Assembly: GCF_024372745.1 (NCBI RefSeq)
Contig: NZ_VOTZ01000018.1
Coordinates: forward strand, 1 to 50,084
Source of the DNA: Methanocalculus taiwanensis
GTDB taxonomy: Archaea; Halobacteriota; Methanomicrobia; Methanomicrobiales; Methanocorpusculaceae
Direction: 5' to 3'
DNA length: 50,084 bases
A program made the position numbers and the translations under genes. Below are positions 34,850-42,987 of the stretch, piece by piece (positions within the stretch are counted from its first letter, which is position 1; each line of letters begins with the position of its first letter). The notes under the pieces are model-generated. The model worked only from the letters and a program-made list of their open reading frames with translations. It ran no database searches and had not been told where the DNA came from.

Positions 34850-35107
34850 TCATCCGGTTATCATCCGGAGGATGCGGCGAAGAATGTACGGGGTGACAAG
34901 TGTCATAATAAGTGGTGCGATCCCCCCTTGTTTTGTCTCTGCTCTCTGCTCTCTTCCCTTCATGATTTTATTCGCCATAAAGGCGCCGATTCCCATTCCT
35001 CCCAGGAATGTGAAGAAGAGGGCAGGAATCGGGTGCCTTCTGACGCAAGATAGGTGATCCCGGGAGGCGCCCTTCTGTTTCTTTATTATCCTGGTTTTGT
35101 CTTTCAT
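34850..35107 (-). CDS. Small membrane protein, 85 residues
   Basis: The protein has a basic N-terminus, a probable membrane helix (about residues 27-45, PIPALFFTFLGGMGIGAFM) and a second hydrophobic stretch at 64-80. Family unknown. It is encoded six bases after the coiled-coil protein gene on the minus strand and thus likely belongs to its operon; its end abuts the stop of the histidine kinase gene on the other strand. Confidence 0.65.
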   Translation of the reverse strand: MKDKTRIIKKQKGASRDHLSCVRRHPIPALFFTFLGGMGIGAFMANKIMKGREQRAETKQGGIAPLIMTLVTPYILRRILRMITG

Positions 35108-35113
35108 ACCGGC

Positions 35114-35548
35114 TTACCTGAGTTTTGCTGCGATCAGGCCGACCAGAAACCCTGCCCCCGCAGCGATGGTGATCGAGGCGATCGGGTGATCGGCAACGAA
35201 ACTCTCGACAGTCTCGACCTTCTCCTGCATCACCTCGGCTTCTTTCTCTGCGAGGGTTTTTATCGTCTCTTCAGCATCATGAATCACCGCTTTGACAGTC
35301 TCCTGTACTTCTGCGGTATCCGGCACCTTCTCAGGGAGGAGGCTCTGCAGGGTTTCTTCCATATCCTTCACAAGAGCTTCCAGTTCCTCGCCCTCAATTT
35401 TGCTCCGGGCATTCTTCAGCTTTTTTGCCGCCTCTTCCATGGCTGCTGCAGCTTCTTTCTTCAGTTCTTCAAACTCTTTCTGGGCTTTCTCTTCCATTTC
35501 TGTTGCCGTTTCAGCAACCTTCTCTTCTGCTTCCTTTTTCGTGGTCAT
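35114..35548 (-). CDS. DUF883/ElaB-like coiled-coil protein with C-terminal membrane anchor
   Basis: A 144-residue protein rich in Glu, Lys and Ala, mostly predicted coiled coil (residues 1-110), ending in ADHPIASITIAAGAGFLVGLIAAK, the membrane helix and 'RP/HP' turn typical of ElaB/YqjD (DUF883) proteins. In bacteria such proteins tether ribosomes or respond to stress at the inner membrane; the archaeal role is unknown. A GAGGAG ribosome binding site precedes its ATG on the minus strand, and a TATA box lies about 65 bases upstream. Confidence 0.75.
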   Translation of the reverse strand: MTTKKEAEEKVAETATEMEEKAQKEFEELKKEAAAAMEEAAKKLKNARSKIEGEELEALVKDMEETLQSLLPEKVPDTAEVQETVKAVIHDAEETIKTLAEKEAEVMQEKVETVESFVADHPIASITIAAGAGFLVGLIAAKLR

Positions 35549-35566
35549 GATAGCCTCTCCTCAAAC

Positions 35567-35583
35567 GGCATGGAATTCATGCC
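35567..35583. promoter_or_regulatory. Hairpin/palindrome GGCATG-GAATT-CATGCC
   Basis: A perfect 6-base inverted repeat with a 5-base spacer, 19-35 bases before the start of the coiled-coil protein gene. It would lie in the 5' leader, or near the transcription start, if the TATA box at 35612 is used. Confidence 0.45.
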
Positions 35584-35611
35584 TTTCAACAGGTGTCTGT
35601 AGAAACTCGAA

Positions 35612-35620
35612 GTATAAATA
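35612..35620 (-). promoter_or_regulatory. Putative TATA box of the coiled-coil protein operon
   Basis: TATTTATAC on the minus strand, about 64-72 bases before ATG 35548. It is near-consensus. Confidence 0.55.
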
Positions 35621-35654
35621 TGTCTGCATGGAAGAGATCTGGCATCTGGTTATA

Positions 35655-36473
35655 TCAGAACGACCCGTTCCCGTTCTTCTTCCCGGTCAGATACCCAATG
35701 GCGCATCGGATCACTTCGGGATTTTTTGGCAGGCTGCTGTGGCAGAACTGGTGTGGACAGTTTAAAAAGAGCGAGGAATCCAGTGGAATGATCTCCGGTT
35801 GGATACCTGGCATGATCGAGTCCGAATGTGGGATCACCCCGTCTCCATCCCATGTTGTATCCCACGATCCATCTTCGTTAAAGATCCATGTCCTGCCGCC
35901 GAGTATCGGAAAAAATGTTTCTGTCCGGGTTATGTTCCGGCTGAGTATACACCGGTACCGGATATCGTCCCTCAGTCCGGCAGATCTCAATGTCGCCATG
36001 GTGATACTGCCGGGGCGGACTTCCTGTACAAGGCTGTCATCTTCAGGTTCGTAGCCGTGAGGAACAAATATGCCTTCAAGCAATCGGATCATCTCCTCCC
36101 CGTAGGCCGGATCACAGAAAAGTTCAGCCATTGATGAGCCATTATTCGGTGGTCCGATTCCGATGAACTGCCTCACCTGCTCAGCTTTTTCCTTTCCATC
36201 CTGGACCTCGAGGAGGAAGCGGGTGATATGGGTCCCCATGGAATGAGTGATGATATCTATCTTTCCACGGTATCGGTTCTTCCTCCGCATATCCTCGATG
36301 AAATCATGGAGATCCTCTGCTACTGATACCGGATGAGGATCGGGATTTTCCGCATAGCTGAAGTTCCATACAGGTATTCCTGCAGCTTCGAGTCCGGCAA
36401 TCATCCTCTTCCAGATTCCGGGATGGCTGTTCCATCCATGGATCAGGAGAACCGGGTGGGGGGTATCGTGCAT
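35655..36473 (-). CDS. Alpha/beta hydrolase, lipase/PGAP1-like
   Basis: A 272-residue protein with the N-terminal oxyanion-loop motif LLIHGWNSHP (9-18) and the nucleophile elbow THSMGTH (S78), followed by IGPPNNGS, which is usual in class 2 lipases and related esterases. No signal peptide is visible, so it would act inside the cell. The substrate is unknown. A similar fold acts in lipid or ester hydrolysis. The gene starts six bases after the NapH-like ferredoxin gene, so they may be cotranscribed. Confidence 0.85.
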   Translation of the reverse strand: MHDTPHPVLLIHGWNSHPGIWKRMIAGLEAAGIPVWNFSYAENPDPHPVSVAEDLHDFIEDMRRKNRYRGKIDIITHSMGTHITRFLLEVQDGKEKAEQVRQFIGIGPPNNGSSMAELFCDPAYGEEMIRLLEGIFVPHGYEPEDDSLVQEVRPGSITMATLRSAGLRDDIRYRCILSRNITRTETFFPILGGRTWIFNEDGSWDTTWDGDGVIPHSDSIMPGIQPEIIPLDSSLFLNCPHQFCHSSLPKNPEVIRCAIGYLTGKKNGNGSF

Positions 36474-36479
36474 GGACTA

Positions 36480-37265
36480 TCAAACCCTCTTTCGTCCGTA
36501 CACAAGCGCCCCATCTTTTGGGCAGACTTCGATGCAACGTCGGCAGAGGTAGCATTCACCTTTATTGTCACCTGCTTTTGCCTCGTTTGTCGGGCATGCT
36601 CTCTCGCATCTCCCGCATTCAATGCAGGCATCTGTTCTCCTGATTCTATAGATGGCCGGCAACGTGCCTATCTGGAGGATTGCCCCCATCGGGCAGATGA
36701 TTCTGCAGAACGGGCGATAGATCGGGATTGCTATGAGAAGGATTACGATAAAGACTAGAGTCCCTGTCGAGAACGTGAGCTTAAAGAAGTCCGGGAAGCC
36801 GAAATAATCGAGGAGTGCAATACCAAACAGAAATGGTCCTCCAATTATAGCAACAAGGAAGAGGGCACGTATCACACTCAGAATGCCTTTCTGTTGTACG
36901 AGAATCTTTTTTGTCGGGATAGTGTAGGCAGCTTCCTGTACAGCTCCGATCGGGCAGAGGTACCCGCAGAACTGGCGGCCAAAGAGCGCAGCAAGGAGTG
37001 TTAAAATGCCCAGTCCGATTATGCCTGAAAAGAGTATTGTGCCGATATGCTGTCCGTCTGCAAGGCGCTCGATTAACGACTGGAACTGATGTGGGATCAT
37101 CGGAGAGAAGGTGGCAAATCCGAGAATGATGGTGATGATGAGAAGCAGGTACCGCATTCTCGCAGAGAATCGTCCGCTTGTCCAGAGGTAAGCCGAGACA
37201 ATTGAGAGGGTGACCGCGTATACCAGACCGATGAGGAGCAGCGGATCGAAATTGGCACCATACAT
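36480..37265 (-). CDS. NapH-like membrane polyferredoxin
   Basis: The 261-residue product has about five membrane helices and two C-x3-C-P motifs in the loops (FCGYLCPIGA near 98 and FCRIICPMGA near 187), then two 4Fe-4S ferredoxin sites at the C-terminus (CIECGRCERACP and CYLCRRCIEVCP). Proteins like this (NapH/RnfB-linked, PF12801) pass electrons between a membrane pool and soluble partners. The partner is not in the window. A TATA box lies at 37312 on the minus strand. Confidence 0.9.
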   Translation of the reverse strand: MYGANFDPLLLIGLVYAVTLSIVSAYLWTSGRFSARMRYLLLIITIILGFATFSPMIPHQFQSLIERLADGQHIGTILFSGIIGLGILTLLAALFGRQFCGYLCPIGAVQEAAYTIPTKKILVQQKGILSVIRALFLVAIIGGPFLFGIALLDYFGFPDFFKLTFSTGTLVFIVILLIAIPIYRPFCRIICPMGAILQIGTLPAIYRIRRTDACIECGRCERACPTNEAKAGDNKGECYLCRRCIEVCPKDGALVYGRKRV

Positions 37266-37311
37266 AGTAATAATTCATCGATGAAAGACGAAATAGATTT
37301 GGTCTGGGATC

Positions 37312-37321
37312 ATTTTATATC
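37312..37321 (-). promoter_or_regulatory. Putative TATA box of the NapH-like gene
   Basis: GATATAAAAT on the minus strand, about 46-56 bases before ATG 37265. The octamer GATCATTT occurs on both sides of it on the plus strand (at about 37308 and 37328), a possible pair of binding sites. Confidence 0.5.
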
Positions 37322-37471
37322 AGTGAGATCATTTGGTAGAGGTGATTTCAAAGGGATCAGTCAGCTCTATAGCTACATGGCTTGTGTTCTGGGAGTGGTG
37401 TGATAGACGTCATTGGGTAGGGATTGCCCCTGGTGCCAATCCTCTTATACCCGTGCGATACACTACCATGC

Positions 37472-37810
37472 ATGCCGGATGTGAAAAGAGATGAGGTTGG
37501 GAGGAGGGTATTCCAGCTCAAGCAGCAGCAGAGTGTCGATGGAGCAATGGCAATCATGCGCACTGCACAGGGAAGAAAATGGAATGACATCTCCGAGGAG
37601 GACGTCGGGTCGCTGCGCCTGATGATTGAGGAACTCTGGTTAGAGGTTGATCGGGAGACCTGGAAACGCTACTCCTTCTCCCGGCTGACATTGAATGATA
37701 TCCTGTCGATTGTTCGAATGGGCTATTCCGTGAAGAATGGTACGCTCCCAAAGAAAGAGGCACTGAATCAACTTAGTGAGATATGTGGGCGTACAACATC
37801 AGATGCCTGA
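37472..37810 (+). CDS. Hypothetical helical protein, 112 residues
   Basis: A soluble, mostly helical protein with no recognised domain; it is rich in charged residues (MPDVKRDEVGRR at the start; NDILSIVRMGYSVKNG in the second half). I chose ATG 37472 because the protein-like part begins there and a TATA-like CTCTTATAC lies at 37441-37449, giving a probable leaderless mRNA; the frame also runs back to 37424. It lies by itself between the NapH-like gene and the ATP synthase leader. Confidence 0.6.
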   Translation: MPDVKRDEVGRRVFQLKQQQSVDGAMAIMRTAQGRKWNDISEEDVGSLRLMIEELWLEVDRETWKRYSFSRLTLNDILSIVRMGYSVKNGTLPKKEALNQLSEICGRTTSDA

Positions 37811-37986
37811 TATATTCTATTAAAAACGTCAAATAATCTTGCGCAAAGAAATTTAGAATCGAATCTCTACTTTTTTGAAAAAAATACGTTTTCGTGGATT
37901 TCAATTGCGCGTTCTATTTCGCACTTTCCGCTTTATGTTGGATTTTTAAAACAAGGTTTGCTCTTCAGAATGGCTTTTCAGGGAAG
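37811..37986. other. AT-rich non-coding stretch before the ATP synthase promoter
   Basis: No convincing frame. It contains TTTTTTGAAAAAAAT, which could end transcription of the small gene upstream, and two TTGCGC words (one in TTGCGCAA). Confidence 0.5.
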
Positions 37987-37996
37987 TTATAAATAC
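37987..37996 (+). promoter_or_regulatory. TATA box of the ATP synthase operon
   Basis: TTATAAATAC is a near-perfect archaeal TATA box and the best one upstream of atpH. Transcription from it would give a leader of some 245 bases. Confidence 0.65.
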
Positions 37997-38014
37997 TTAC
38001 ATTGCCATTACACC

Positions 38015-38263
38015 TTTGATTTCCGATGGCTGTTGCCGCCGGAAAATGGAGGTAACCATCACGATAAAACTCCCACTCAGCCCGATTCGACCCTGATTTT
38101 CGGAGGGCAAAGAGCTGCCTGCCAGCATCCGGTTTTCAGGGGTTAGAGGGCAGGGTTGCATTGGGTGGGTAAGAACCGAGTCCGCCTGACCGGAGGCGGC
38201 AATCCCGGCTCTCAGCTGGTGTCAGGTCGGGTAGACACGACTCAATTAAAAAAATGGTGAGGT
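38015..38263 (+). ncRNA. Long structured-looking 5' leader of the ATP synthase operon
   Basis: This GC-richer, gene-free stretch follows the TATA box. It holds hairpins CCGCCT-GACCGG-AGGCGG (38182-38199) and GTGTC-AGGTCGGGTA-GACAC (38219-38238), and a possible CTGCC/GGCAG pairing around 38113-38152. It ends with an A-rich run and GGTGAGGT next to the ATG. I did not recognise it as RNase P, SRP or a known riboswitch. It may control translation or early termination, or may be a separate small RNA. Confidence 0.4.
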
Positions 38264-38587
38264 ATGGTATCGGAACAATCGCTATTGCAGGCAATCCGGA
38301 AGAAAGAACTCGAGATGAATGTTCAAATCGAGCAGGCGCGATCTGATGCAGCAGTCCTGATCGAAGATGCTAAAAAAGAGGCCGAAGCGATTATTGGAAG
38401 ATCTATCGATGAAGGCGAAGAGGAAGGCAGGAATTACTTTGAAAAGGAAATCGAGGTGATAAACAAAGATATTGCTGATATCAGGAATTGGAGGCGGGAA
38501 GAGGAGATAACAATCCGGACGAAATGGGAGAAAAATGTACCAAAAGCGGTTGATACAATTATTGAACATGTAGGGGCAGGGTCGTAG
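38264..38587 (+). CDS. atpH: A-type ATP synthase subunit H
   Basis: A 107-residue, almost wholly coiled-coil protein (KKELEMNVQIEQARSDAAVLIEDAKKEAEA) that pairs with subunit E to make the peripheral stalk. It is the first gene of the canonical order H-I-K-E-C-F-A-B-D. GGTGAG lies just before the ATG. Subunit I starts three bases after its stop. Confidence 0.9.
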   Translation: MVSEQSLLQAIRKKELEMNVQIEQARSDAAVLIEDAKKEAEAIIGRSIDEGEEEGRNYFEKEIEVINKDIADIRNWRREEEITIRTKWEKNVPKAVDTIIEHVGAGS

Positions 38588-38590
38588 GCG

Positions 38591-40537
38591 ATGCTTCAGA
38601 GGATGGTTAAAGTTCAGGTCATTGGTCCGATAAAGGATCTCGATTCTATTGTTGATACTCTCTACCAGGCTGGAACCATCCATCTGGAGGATGCCTCACG
38701 GAGCCATGATCAGGGGGGGATCATTCTTCAAAAAGTCGTAGCAAAAGAAGCGGATGCGATCGCTGCAAGCCTCTCAAAGATCGAAGGAATTGCGCTTCTT
38801 CTCCCAAAACAACCTCCGGATATAAACCGTCAAAAGAAAATTATTCAAACCCTGGGCAAAGAGGGTCAGGAATCAGTACTTGGCCGGGCACAGGTGGTCA
38901 TAGATGAACTTGAGGCGACAACACGAAATCTCATCACCCGAAAGACCGATCTGGAGTTTACTATTGCTAACCTCTCACGGTACCAGACTGTCATTGAGAA
39001 GATCCTGCCGATCGAAGGTCAGATTCCTGTTCTCGAAGGATTTGAGATCACGATCATCCTGATTCAGGGAGAGTTTGAAGGAATCCTTGAGGTGATCAAG
39101 GAGAAACTAACCCTGATCACAAAGAACCAGTGCGAGTTAATCTCAGCTCCTATCGATGAAGAGAATATCGCAACAGTCGTCGTCTTTAATAGAAAATATT
39201 CGGCTGAAGTCCATAGTCTTCTTTATTCACAGAATGTTAACGAACTCAGGCTTCCTCCTGAATACTTAAACCGTCCGCTGAATGAGATCCTTGTTCTCAA
39301 TGAAGAGAGAAGAGTTGCAGCGATGAAAGAAGTTCAGGAGATCGAAAAGGAACTCATGGAGCTCTCCCGAAGCTGGCAGGATGAGGTTGCTGCACTTGCC
39401 CGCTTCTTAAAAGATAGGCATGAAGAGATCAAGGTCTTCAACAAATTCGGGCAGACCGACTACACTTTTGTGATGCTCGGCTGGATTCCAAAGAAATTTC
39501 TGGCCTCCACAAAGCAGGCGCTGTATGAGTTATATGGTAATTCGGTCGTTATTAATGAGCTGCAAGCAACCCCCGAGATGATGGATGAAGCCCCGACATT
39601 CTATGATAACCCTGCGATTCTCAAGCCATTTGAATATCTCCTGAGCGTCATCTCTCATCCGAAGTACCGCGAGATCGATCCCACTCCAATCTTTGCCGTC
39701 TTCTTCCCGCTCTTCTTCGGGCTGATCGTTGGGGATATTGCGTATGGTTTTATTATTCTGGGATTGGCGCTTGTGCTTAAGAAGATGTTTGGCGAACGGT
39801 TCGACTGGATACGCCCTCTCATGAACCTGATGATCATCGCCTCGTTTCCAACGATCATATTCGGCTTTATATTCGGGGAGTTCTTCGGAGATTTTGGAGA
39901 GCATATGGGCTGGTTGCACCCGCTTGAGATTATGGGTGTCACCTGGCACCGGCTTGATGCCCTGATCCCGATGCTCGTTCTGTCAATTGCAATCGGGGTA
40001 TTTCATATCATCTTTGGTCTCTGCCTTGGTATCATCAACCAGTGGACCAAGATGCGATGTACGAAGTACGTCTGCGAATGCAGGAAACATATATGTGAAA
40101 AAGCAGGGATGATCATTGTCATCTTCAGCATCCTTATCCTTCTTGGGGCAACGATACAGATTGTTCCGGAAATTCTGATGTATCCGGGGCTTGTGATGCT
40201 GACGATAGCCCTTGCCTTAATCATCTATGGCGGGGGGGTGATCGCCAGTATTGAAGTCATCAGTATCATCTCCAATGTCCTCTCCTATGCACGTATTATG
40301 GCAATAGGAACTGCATCAGTGATTCTTGCACTGATCGCCAACCAGGTTGGAGGGATGATGGAAGTGGCTGTGGTCGGGGTGATTGTCGCTGCATTAATTC
40401 ACCTGATGAATGTCCTGTTGAAGATGTTTGTTGCGTCACTCCATTCATTCAGGCTTCATATTGTTGAGTTTGCCCCCAAGTTCTCTGAAGGTGGAGGAAA
40501 AGTGTATAGTCCCTTTGGGAAGGGCGGCCGGGGTTGA
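38591..40537 (+). CDS. atpI: A-type ATP synthase subunit I (a)
   Basis: The 648-residue protein has a soluble N-terminal half (about 1-345) with coiled-coil arms that meets the peripheral stalks, and a C-terminal half with seven or so membrane helices that forms the ion half-channels. 'FGLIVGDIAYGF' near 378 and the C-terminal 'SYARIMAIGTASVILA' with the conserved Arg are typical. It starts three bases past subunit H. Confidence 0.96.
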   Translation: MLQRMVKVQVIGPIKDLDSIVDTLYQAGTIHLEDASRSHDQGGIILQKVVAKEADAIAASLSKIEGIALLLPKQPPDINRQKKIIQTLGKEGQESVLGRAQVVIDELEATTRNLITRKTDLEFTIANLSRYQTVIEKILPIEGQIPVLEGFEITIILIQGEFEGILEVIKEKLTLITKNQCELISAPIDEENIATVVVFNRKYSAEVHSLLYSQNVNELRLPPEYLNRPLNEILVLNEERRVAAMKEVQEIEKELMELSRSWQDEVAALARFLKDRHEEIKVFNKFGQTDYTFVMLGWIPKKFLASTKQALYELYGNSVVINELQATPEMMDEAPTFYDNPAILKPFEYLLSVISHPKYREIDPTPIFAVFFPLFFGLIVGDIAYGFIILGLALVLKKMFGERFDWIRPLMNLMIIASFPTIIFGFIFGEFFGDFGEHMGWLHPLEIMGVTWHRLDALIPMLVLSIAIGVFHIIFGLCLGIINQWTKMRCTKYVCECRKHICEKAGMIIVIFSILILLGATIQIVPEILMYPGLVMLTIALALIIYGGGVIASIEVISIISNVLSYARIMAIGTASVILALIANQVGGMMEVAVVGVIVAALIHLMNVLLKMFVASLHSFRLHIVEFAPKFSEGGGKVYSPFGKGGRG

Positions 40538-40710
40538 TTCCATGATATGAAGGGATTGTTCAGTGGTAGTGAGATACATGGCAGATGCACCACCCAGTCT
40601 GGTGATATCCCTCGTATGTGATCAGATCCCATATACGTTGTTGGTGCAGAAAATGAGTTGATATGTTGAATAAACGCACATCCGGGTAAATTGAGGAGTT
40701 GAGAGGAACT
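40538..40710 (+). other. Intergenic spacer between atpI and atpK
   Basis: No gene seen. GGAGTTGAGAGGAACT just before atpK offers a strong translation start. Such a spacer is unusual in this otherwise tight operon and would suit extra translation signals for subunit K. Confidence 0.5.
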
Positions 40711-40920
40711 ATGGACTTTGGTATGCCAATCGGGGCTGGCATTGCATTTGGTCTTGGGGCACTTGGTGCTGGGATCGCAATGTCGAGGATCGGTGCAGCA
40801 GGAGCAGGGACAGTTGCTGAAAAGCCTGAGCTTTTCGGCTATATGCTTATATTGCTTGCAATTCCTGAGACACTTGCTATCTTTGGGTTCGTCATTGCTG
40901 CAATGATCCTGATCATGTAA
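40711..40920 (+). CDS. atpK: A-type ATP synthase subunit K (c-ring proteolipid)
   Basis: A 69-residue hairpin of two membrane helices, the single-hairpin c-subunit form, with a Gly-rich first helix (GAGIAFGLGALGAGIA) and one ion-binding Glu in IPETLAIFG of the second helix. I chose ATG 40711 because GAGG lies 8 bases upstream; the frame opens at a TTG 12 bases earlier. A 173-base gap before it, without a frame, separates it from subunit I and may hold control of the high c-subunit stoichiometry. Confidence 0.93.
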   Translation: MDFGMPIGAGIAFGLGALGAGIAMSRIGAAGAGTVAEKPELFGYMLILLAIPETLAIFGFVIAAMILIM

Positions 40921-41027
40921 TCCGGCACGAGAAGCAGATCCACAAAAGGCCCCGGGCAACCGGAGTCATCGGGGATTGTTCTCCTGCAGGAAAATCAAAA
41001 ATTATTGAATGATGGATGGAGTGGCAG

Positions 41028-41606
41028 ATGACTGAAGAACTGATACAGGCAGTCGAGGAATCAGCTCAGGAGGAGATCCAGAGCATCCGGGAGCATGCAG
41101 CAGAACAGGCACGCCGTATTGTTGAGGAAGCGCAAGCAGAAGGTCTGAAATTGAAACAGCATTATCCCGAGTACTGGAAGAATTTGGCTGCTGTTGAGCG
41201 GACAGCTATTGTTGCAGCACGAGAAAAAGCCAGACTTGAACTATTGCAGATAAAGGAAGAGATCTTTGAGGAGACATTTTGTCGGGCCGAAGAAGAACTT
41301 GTAGCATTCAGGGATCGGCCCCATTATGAAGATTTCCTGAAATTCAGCATCCTTGAGGCACTGGCAGAGCTGGATGGCGCATCTGCGCATCTCCATGTTG
41401 ATTGCCGGGATGAAGCACTCTGCACGGGAATACTCAAAGATCTGAACCAACGCCATACAATCGTTGCCGACATCGAGTCTATGGGTGGTGTCATTGCCAG
41501 TACAACCGATGAATCAGTCATAGCGAAGAATACCATAGAAACCCGTTTAAAGAGATCGAGGGAAGTGCTCAGGAAAGAGATCTTTTCGATCCTGGATGGA
41601 GGATGA
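41028..41606 (+). CDS. atpE: A-type ATP synthase subunit E
   Basis: A 192-residue protein: an N-terminal helical stalk (about 1-90, EESAQEEIQSIREHAAEQARRI) and a C-terminal globular domain that caps the peripheral stalk on the catalytic head (VADIESMGGVIASTTDESVIAKNTIETRL, about 145-175). ATG 41028 has GGAG seven bases upstream; an earlier in-frame ATG at 41016 lacks this. A 107-base gap separates it from subunit K. Confidence 0.93.
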   Translation: MTEELIQAVEESAQEEIQSIREHAAEQARRIVEEAQAEGLKLKQHYPEYWKNLAAVERTAIVAAREKARLELLQIKEEIFEETFCRAEEELVAFRDRPHYEDFLKFSILEALAELDGASAHLHVDCRDEALCTGILKDLNQRHTIVADIESMGGVIASTTDESVIAKNTIETRLKRSREVLRKEIFSILDGG

Positions 41607-41612
41607 GGTTTC

Positions 41613-42674
41613 ATGGATGAGATGGATTACTCACATGCAAATGCCCGGCTCAGGGCTATGAAGAGCCGACTCCTTGGCCAACAGGCACTTGATGAACTTA
41701 TAAATAAACCAGATATTGATGCCCTCATTACTGCGCTTGAAGAAACAGCATATAGAACCGAGCTCCAGAAGGCAGGCATCGAGCATACCGGAATAATCCG
41801 GATTGAGACAGCATTGCGTCGGGATCTCGTCTACACATTCAGGAAGATCCTTCGTTTCTTCCGGGAAGAGGAAGAGAAGATATCTATCAGGATTATCTTA
41901 AACCGCTGGGATCTGCAGAATATCAAGACGATACTGCGTGGAAAAAAGATCAATGCACATCATGATGAAATTCAGGAGAACCTTGTTCCTGCCGGAGAGC
42001 TGGATTATGCTGCCCTGATTGAGCTCTCCCAGCAGCCTGATATCAGGGCTGTCATCGATCTTCTGGCTACCTGGAGGATCGAGTATGCACGTCCCCTCAC
42101 CCGGAAGTTACAGGAGTATCTCGAGAGGCGGGATCTTGCGATCCTCGAATTTGCCCTTGACCGCTTTTACTTTGAGAATGCCCGCTCAGCCTTAACAGGG
42201 GACGACAATTACAGCAAGGGTATTGTCCTGGATCTCCTGAAAACAGAGATCGATGTTGCGAATATCAGAATGGTATTGCGGGTGGTCAGGGACAAAATAT
42301 ATGTTGAAGAGCCAGGCGATTACCTGATTAAAGGAGGAAAATATCTCTCATTCGATCAGCTCGTCCAGATGCTGGCTGCACGATCCATTGAAGATATCGT
42401 AAAGGAGCTGATCCAGACACCATATGCATTTCTTGCAGGGGTGGGCAGGGAAGATCTCGTCTTCGAGCGGATCTCTGTTCTTGAACGTGAACTCGAACGG
42501 TTTATGATAAAAAAAGGATGTAGCAGCTTCCTTAAGGATCCGCTGAGTATTGCCATCCCGGTCGGGTATATCTGGGCTAAGCAGAATGAAGTGACGAATA
42601 TACGGATTATTGCCCGATCGATAATGGGCCTGGTTCCTGAGGCGGACATGAGGAGAGTGATGACGTATGTATAA
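41613..42674 (+). CDS. atpC: A-type ATP synthase subunit C
   Basis: A 353-residue, mainly helical protein of the V/A-type subunit C/d family (about three similar helical lobes, SHANARLRAMKSRLL at the start; 'NIRIIARSIMGLV' near the end). It forms the socket that joins the rotor shaft (D, F) to the c-ring. It begins six bases past subunit E and overlaps subunit F by eight bases. Confidence 0.95.
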   Translation: MDEMDYSHANARLRAMKSRLLGQQALDELINKPDIDALITALEETAYRTELQKAGIEHTGIIRIETALRRDLVYTFRKILRFFREEEEKISIRIILNRWDLQNIKTILRGKKINAHHDEIQENLVPAGELDYAALIELSQQPDIRAVIDLLATWRIEYARPLTRKLQEYLERRDLAILEFALDRFYFENARSALTGDDNYSKGIVLDLLKTEIDVANIRMVLRVVRDKIYVEEPGDYLIKGGKYLSFDQLVQMLAARSIEDIVKELIQTPYAFLAGVGREDLVFERISVLERELERFMIKKGCSSFLKDPLSIAIPVGYIWAKQNEVTNIRIIARSIMGLVPEADMRRVMTYV

Positions 42675-42987
42675 ATGTATGGTGGTCACCGATCCTGAAA
42701 CTGCCCCCGGATTCCGTATGGCAGGTGTTGAAGTGATCGAGCTTGAAACCCCCGATGAGGCTGAAAAACTCGTCATAAAGCTGCTCCATCGCGATGATAC
42801 CGGAGTTATTGCGATGAATGAAGATTTCATCGAGAAACTTGATCACAGGATTATGGAACGGATAGAACGGTCGTATCGGCCGATCATCATTCCGATCCCT
42901 TCAGCGAAGAAACAATCGGATAGGGAGAACTATATCGATCGTCTTCTGAGGAGAGCGATTGGCTATAATATTGTTGTGAGGCGATGA
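42667..42987 (+). CDS. atpF: A-type ATP synthase subunit F
   Basis: A 106-residue Rossmann-like protein ([20 protein letters not shown]) with a C-terminal helix that sits beside subunit D in the rotor stalk. It overlaps subunit C at its start and subunit A at its end, so translation of all is coupled. Confidence 0.95.
   Translation: MYKCMVVTDPETAPGFRMAGVEVIELETPDEAEKLVIKLLHRDDTGVIAMNEDFIEKLDHRIMERIERSYRPIIIPIPSAKKQSDRENYIDRLLRRAIGYNIVVRR

Noticed and set aside
35054-35602. A 182-codon plus-strand frame rich in Phe, Leu and Cys
   Set aside because: It is antisense to the coiled-coil protein, whose Lys/Glu codons turn into Phe/Leu/Ser on the other strand.
38015-38263. RNase P RNA or SRP RNA before the ATP synthase operon
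   Set aside because: The conserved core motifs of either RNA were not seen, so only a leader of unknown type is claimed.
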